From assembly GCA_003116995.1 (NCBI GenBank), contig BDSL01000142.1, positions 141,046 through 205,045 of the forward strand: 64,000 bases of DNA, written 5' to 3'. Each line of letters opens with the position of its first letter. The stretch's first letter is position 1. This stretch comes from Yamagishiella unicocca. Its lineage: Eukaryota; Chlorophyta; Chlorophyceae; Chlamydomonadales; Volvocaceae. Both the position numbers and the translations under genes were made by a program. The notes below the pieces were generated by a model, which was not told the origin of the DNA, did no database searches, and was given only the letters and a program-made list of their open reading frames with translations. Positions 58,408-64,000 of the stretch are shown here, piece after piece.

Positions 58408-61400
58408 TAAGATTTGTGAGGACACTGAGCAGCCCAGGGGCGAACGGGCAGTCCCATTCCTACTCGTCGAGTATGGTTTGGTGCAGAGTGCTCGGCGGGG
58501 CTGTGCCACTGCGTGAACATGTGCAAGCGTGATGGGCACGTTGGCCCTGACGGATACAGAGACAGCAGCCAGCCTTGCTGCTGCTTACATACGGATTGAG
58601 TCACCGCTGCCGCCACCGCCGCCGCCCGACCCGGCCGCGCGTCAAGCGCTTCGTCCGCAGGGAGGAGTCGGACGACGGGCAGCTGTTTTTGGAGGTGGTG
58701 GAGCGGGTGGGTTGGTGGGGGATGGCAAGCGGGTGACCCTCAGCAGCGCCCCATCACCTTCCCAATGAGCAACCCCACGCCCAAGATGCAGTGTACGGCA
58801 GAGGAGCCGCTGACGTGGGCGGCGTCCTGGGCCACACCAACATCGTGACGGAGAAGAGGCTGGTGGCGGAGACGCTACTCGACATGACTGGGGGGGACAG
58901 CCTGCGCTAGGGTGAGGCGGCGGGAGGGGGCAGGGAGGGGGCCAGGGAGGCGCGAGAGGCCAGCAGCCGCAACACCTCGTCGGCGGGCACCAGCGCCATG
59001 ATGTACGACCCGCCGTACGACGCGGGCGGCAATAACTTGCTGTACAGACGGAGGGAGTGGACGTACTCGACCCGGGGCAGGCTGCCCAGGGCTGCCGCAC
59101 ACTGCCCCACCCAGCGTTGCGATGAAGGCGTAGCAAAGGCCCGGAAACCAGTTCCTGGCAACAGCGGTAACGTCAACAGCGCCGCGCATGGCCGTCTGCA
59201 TCGCCCTGCTGGTTTGCCCAACCGGTTTGCCACCGCGCGAAGCAGCCAGGACGATAGCGCCCAAGACGCCGCCACGGCATCGCCGGCATCGTTCCTGACA
59301 CCCAGCGTGAGGAGGCTCGGCCCAGCTTGGCCCGCCACCGACGCAGCGGACACCACACGGTGAGGGCAGCCCCGACGTCAGCCGCACGTCCACCGCCTCC
59401 ACCAGGCCCAGCAGCGCCAGCAGCTTTTTCCGTCGTGGGAATCTATGCCTTGAATAGTTTGAGGTTTGACGTCTTGGATAGTCTGCGGCGTGGAACTTCA
59501 TGACTGTGTCGTTCACCGGGTAATTACCGGAAGTCTAACCGTCCAGTGCGCATGCGGCACAAAATAATTAAGTGCGATATGTTAGTCTGAGTATATGCTA
59601 CATACCTAAACAATATAGTCTTCTGTCGCCGTGCCGTGAGCTTCCACCGGCCTTGTAGTTGGCGCATCTTGGATTGCTTATAAACCAGGCAACCTTGGTT
59701 GAAATCAAAACTTGAATACCACAACCAAACGAAAATACGATGCCCGCCTGCCTTCTCTTGGCTGGTGGAAGAAGTAGAAAGGTAGCGTAGGAATACTTTT
59801 TCATACCTTTCTGCGCTGCCTGCATCTTGCAGCAAGATTAGGAAGGACACGGCCACTAGATGCTCTCGTGGAGGCGACAGCAGCAGGCTGCTGTGCTGCA
59901 GTCGGCGGACGGTAGGATGGCGCGAAAGGCATTCGAATACCAACAAGTGGACCTGCTGCGCGAGGACCTGGCTCTCGGCACAACGACGATGCCAACCAAC
60001 GGCAGCTTCGAATTTGTGTTGGTTCCAAAGGTTATCAGGGCCACGCTGGTGGCTGCGGACGTATGCGTTCGGACAAACCGTGCTTCCACAATCCCCAGCC
60101 CAGCGCGCTTCATGGCTGCACGTTGCGAGCCTGCTGCGATTCGCCGTGCCCTGTCACCCGTGTACCCTGTATCCCACTACTCCCCTACTCTTACATTTCG
60201 AAGCTGCCTGAATTGCCGAACTTGCTGCCAGGTGTGCCTCATCTCCATCCCCTTCTGAGCCCGGCCGTGGACAGCACCTTCGGGCCCATGGTTGGGCCGC
60301 TCGACGCCACAGGCATGCCAAAAGCCCTCTCCTCAGCTGACGAGGACGGGATTTGAACCCGCGCCCTTACGGACTAGTAGGTTTCCTTCCTGATACTGCA
60401 CCAGGTAGTCCTGAAACTAGCGCCTTAGACCGCTCGGCCACCTCGTCATGCAACTCCTCGATGGCCTCATCGCAGTCGCTTCACTCCAACGCGCACATTG
60501 TGTGCATACACGACTGGGGGAGGGGGGCGCCGGGTGCGGAAGGGGGAGCGGGCAGCGGGGGGGGCGTCGGGGTTGACATGCTGGAGGAGCCGCGTATCGC
60601 CGGATGTGACGCCGGTGTGGGGCTGCCATGCAGAGGCTTTCGCGACCAGGGTACTTGGGTGCGGCATGTGTCGTAGAACACCCCTGGAGTGGGAACCCTT
60701 ACCCTTGCGCTTAACGTGCCTGCTTGCCCTGCGAAGGATCACAGTTGTTAGTGTGGAGCAGGGCCAGGGGGCGCTGCTTTGGGCGGTGGCGTCCGCTTTC
60801 TGCACGGGCCTCCATTTCGGACGGATCCATGTGCGATATCGCGCGGATCCAGGGCATGTTTGGATTCAAGCTCAGAGTTGCGGCGCAGGTCCGGCCGGGC
60901 AGTGCTGCGCCGGAGTTGGAGTCCCGGTGAGGCGGTGGCCACCGGGGCCCTAGGCGAGGTTGTGGGTGCCGGTAGTGCCGTAGGTGGTGGTGGTGTCGGA
61001 GAACAGGTCTAGGAAGGTGGTCATGGTGCGGATGGAGGAATAGTTGGTGCTGAGGAACCGTCCGGGAGGGAGCCCCGGGTGGTCTTGTGTCCACGCCCTG
61101 CCTATGTCCTCCGCCTCATCGCCATTTCGCCCACCCTCTCCAAATCCATATCACCACAAAGTAACCTCCCAACCGCCGCAACCTCCTCACAGGTCCATCT
61201 CTTGGCGGATGCGTACGCCATCCCTGGTGCGACCCGCAAGGTCACTCGCTTTGAGTAGCTGCGCTATGCTGTAGCCCTGGTGGGAAGAAACAGGGGGCCG
61301 CGGCGCGTTGGGAGGCAGTGTGTGCGAGCCGGTCGCTGTAGAGTGCTGCCATGGGCCTTGCACATTCCACAGGTTGCAGGGACGCTGGGGACGGCGAGCA

Positions 61401-61774
61401 GCAACTGGATCACAGCTACTGGAGCTATGAGGTGAGGCGAAGGTTAGGCATGGCACGCTAGCGCGTGGCGTATCTCATCAAACGGTTTTGACAGCTTTGC
61501 AAGGCGCATTCGAATACGGGCTATGCGGTCCGAAACAGCACGTGGGACACCCTGCAGCTGTCGCGTGAGTCGGTCCTTACGTAGAGCCACCGTGCAGCTG
61601 GCAGGTCCACGGGCAGCATCGTTGTCGATACACTGTGTGTTGCGACGATGACCGTGAGTTGCAAGGATTCGACTGGGCAAACGCAGATGGAAATAAGGTA
61701 GCAGGGGATTCAGATTCCACAACAGGATGACGGCGTTTTTCAACGCCATTTCCTCTTGAACATTCATCGGTACC
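58408..61774 (-). repeat. Leu unit R6 (3367 bp, divergent subtype)
   Basis: Subtype markers include a TCAACGCC hairpin variant near 61738, extra sequence near 58470-58550, and a longer version of the segment at 59220-59420 (also seen in F1 and F5). A long minus frame 58875-59516 crosses this segment, with a coding-like stretch ending RRLTLAQAVPPSHVE; no family recognised. Confidence 0.93.
60338..60447 (-). tRNA. tRNA-Leu(CAG) with 30-nt intron (copy R6)
   Basis: Identical in fold and anticodon to the other copies. Confidence 0.93.
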
Positions 61775-64000
61775 TAAGATTTGTGAGGACACTGAGCAGC
61801 CCAGGGGCGAACGGGCAGTCCCATTCCTACTCGTCGAGTATGGTTTGGTGCAGAGTGCTCGGCGGGGCTGTGCCACTGCGTGAACATGTGCAAGCGTGAT
61901 GGGCACGTTGGCCTGACGGATACAGAGACAGCAGCCAGCCTTGCTGCTGCTTACATACGGATTGAGTCACCGCTGCCGCCACCGCCGCCGCCCGACCCGG
62001 CCGCGCGTCAAGCGCTTCGTCCGCAGGGAGGAGTCGGACGACGGGCAGCTGTTTTTGGAGGTGGTGGAGCGGGTGGGTTGGTGGGGGATGGCAAGCGGGT
62101 GACCCGCAGCAGCGCCCCATCACCTTCCCAATGAGCAACCCCACGCCCAAGATGCAGTGTACGGCAGAGGAGCCGCTGACGTGGGCGGCGTCCTGGGCCA
62201 CACCAACATCGTGACGGAGAAGAGGCTGGTGGCGGAGACGCTACTCGACATGACTGGGGGGGACAGCCTGCGCTAGGGTGAGGCGGCGGGAGGGGGCAGG
62301 GAGGGGGCCAGGGAGGCGCGAGAGGCCAGCAGCCGCAACACCTCGTCGGCGGGCACCAGCGCCATGATGTACGACCCGCCGTACGACGCGGGCGGCAATA
62401 ACTTGCTGTACAGACGGAGGGAGTGGACGTACTCGACCCGGGGCAGGCTGCCCAGGGCTGCCGCACACTGCCCACCCAGCGTTGCGATGAAGGCGTAGCA
62501 AAGGCCCGGAAACCAGTTCCTGGCAACAGCGGTAACGTCAACAGCGCGCGCATGGCCGTCTGCATCGCCCTGCTGGTTTGCCCAACCGGTTTGCCACCGC
62601 GCGAAGCAGCCAGGACGATAGCGCCCAAGACGCCGCCACGGCATCGCCGGCATCGTTCCTGACACCAGCGTGAGGAGGCTCGGCCCAGTGGCCCGCCACC
62701 GACGCAGCGGACACCACACGGTGAGGGCAGCCCCGACGTCAGCCGCACGTCCACCGCCTCCACCAGGCCCAGCAGCGCCAGCAGCTTTTTCCGTCGTGGG
62801 ATCTATGCCTTGAATAGTTTGAGGTTTGACGTCTTGGATAGTCTGCGGCGTGGAACTTCATGACTGTGTCGTTCACCGGGTAATTACCGGAAGTCTAACC
62901 GTCCAGTGCGCATGCGGCACAAAATAATTAAGTGCGATATGTTAGTCTGAGTATATGCCTACATACCTAAACAATATAGTCTTCTGTCGCCGTGCGTGAG
63001 CTTCCACCGGCCTTGTAGTTGGCGCATCTTGGATTGCTTATAAACCAGGCAACCTTGGTTGAAATCAAAACTTGAATACCACACCAAACGAAAATACGAT
63101 GCCCGCCTGCCTTCTCTTGGCTGGTGGAAGAAGTAGAAAGGTAGCGTAGGAATACTTTTTCATACCTTCTGCGCTGCCTGCATCTTGCAGCAAGATTAGG
63201 AAGGACACGGCCACTAGATGCTCTCGTGGAGGCGACAGCAGCAGGCTGCTGTGCTGCAGTCGGCGGGACGGTAGGATGGCGCGAAAGGCATTCGAATACC
63301 AACAAGTGGACCTGCTGCGCGAGACCTGGCTCTCGGACAACGACGATGCCAACCAACGGCAGCTTCGAATTTGTGTTGGTTCAAAGGTTATCAGGGCCAC
63401 GCTGGTGGCTGCGGACGTATGCGTTCGGACAAACCGTGCTTCACAATCCCCAGCCCAGCGCGCTTCATGGCTGCACGTTGCGAGCCTGCTGCGATTCGCC
63501 GTGCCTGTCACCCGTGTACCCTGGTATCCACTACTCCCCTACTCTTACATTTCGAAGCTGCCTGAATTGCCGAACTTGCTGCCAGGTGTGCCTCATCTCC
63601 ATCCCCTTCTGAGCCCGGCCGTGGACAGCACCTTCGGGCCCATGGTTGGGCCGCTCGACGCCACAGGCATGCCAAAAGCCCTCTCCTCAGCTGACGAGGA
63701 CGGGATTTGAACCCGCGCCCTTACGGACTAGTAGGTTTCCTTCCTGATACTGCACCAGGTAGTCCTGAAACTAGCGCCTTAGACCGCTCGGCCACCTCGT
63801 CATGCAACTCCTCGATGGCCTCATCGCAGTCGCTTCACTCCAACGCGCACATTTGTGCATACACGACTGGGGGGGGGGCGCCGGGTGCGGAAGGGGGAGC
63901 GGGCAGCGGGGGGGCGTCGGGGTTGACATGCTGGAGGAGCCGCGTATCGCCGGATGTGACGCCGGTGTGGGGCTGCCATGCAGAGGCTTTCGCGACCAGG
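61775..64000 (-). repeat. Leu unit R7 (runs off the window)
   Basis: Near-identical to R6 up to about 62.45 kb, then differs by many one-base indels up to 63.86 kb. The array continues beyond the window. Confidence 0.93.
63692..63801 (-). tRNA. tRNA-Leu(CAG) with 30-nt intron (copy R7)
   Basis: Identical in fold and anticodon to the other copies, although the surrounding sequence has many indels. Confidence 0.9.

Noticed and set aside
4250..64000. LTR retrotransposon with the tRNA-Leu as a primer-binding relic
   Set aside because: The full tRNA with acceptor stem, intron and terminator is present, and no LTR pairs or gag/pol domains flank it.

Overview
The window looks like nuclear DNA of a green alga, most likely a volvocine (Chlamydomonas/Volvox-like) species. 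Evidence: high GC, Ser-Pro-rich cell-wall type proteins (1166-2887 and about 24.5-27.2 kb), short GT-AG introns, TGTAA-type poly(A) motifs, and algal-type non-LTR retrotransposons. There are no operons, ribosome binding sites, CRISPR arrays or rRNA genes. The species cannot be named from sequence alone.

The dominant structure is a ~3.3 kb repeat unit (called here the Leu unit). Each full copy carries an intron-containing tRNA-Leu(CAG) gene. Units F1-F5 run forward as a tandem array at 4250-21757, with a partial copy F6 at 29092-30087. Units R1-R7 run in reverse at 41362-64000 and continue off the window. The two arrays face each other and hold twelve tRNA-Leu(CAG) genes. Copies differ by a few SNPs, by a 461-bp deletion (F3, F4) and by transposon insertions, so they are genuine separate copies. 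I recognise no protein domain in the unit; coding-like stretches occur on both strands but are broken.

Mobile elements: a 5'-truncated LINE with an intact reverse transcriptase (19070-21396, 8-bp target duplication) sits inside F5. A second 5'-truncated LINE (about 30232-32760, minus strand) lies between the arrays and carries a perfect 49-bp-arm palindrome in its ORF. A third, related LINE (55247-57143) is inserted in R5. A 230-bp tRNA-derived SINE (8848-9077) is inserted in F2. The R5 LINE and the SINE share a 3' terminal sequence and a (TC)n tail. Both are inserted about 62-68 bp upstream of a tRNA-Leu gene, with tails within 4 bp of the same position. This is the most striking signal in the window: a probable LINE/SINE pair that targets tRNA-gene upstream regions.

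The flanks and centre hold other features: a transmembrane proline-rich protein gene (1166-2887), a 207-bp satellite (3024-3826), a 792-bp tandem duplication that multiplies an exon of a Ser/Pro-rich protein (24589-about 26930), a multi-exon minus-strand gene of unknown function (33184-37365), a tyrosine-recombinase pseudogene (39122-40044), and a candidate 866-bp foldback or MITE-like element (40338-41203). The last 1.4 kb shows many one-base indels against its neighbour copy, probably reflecting low consensus quality.
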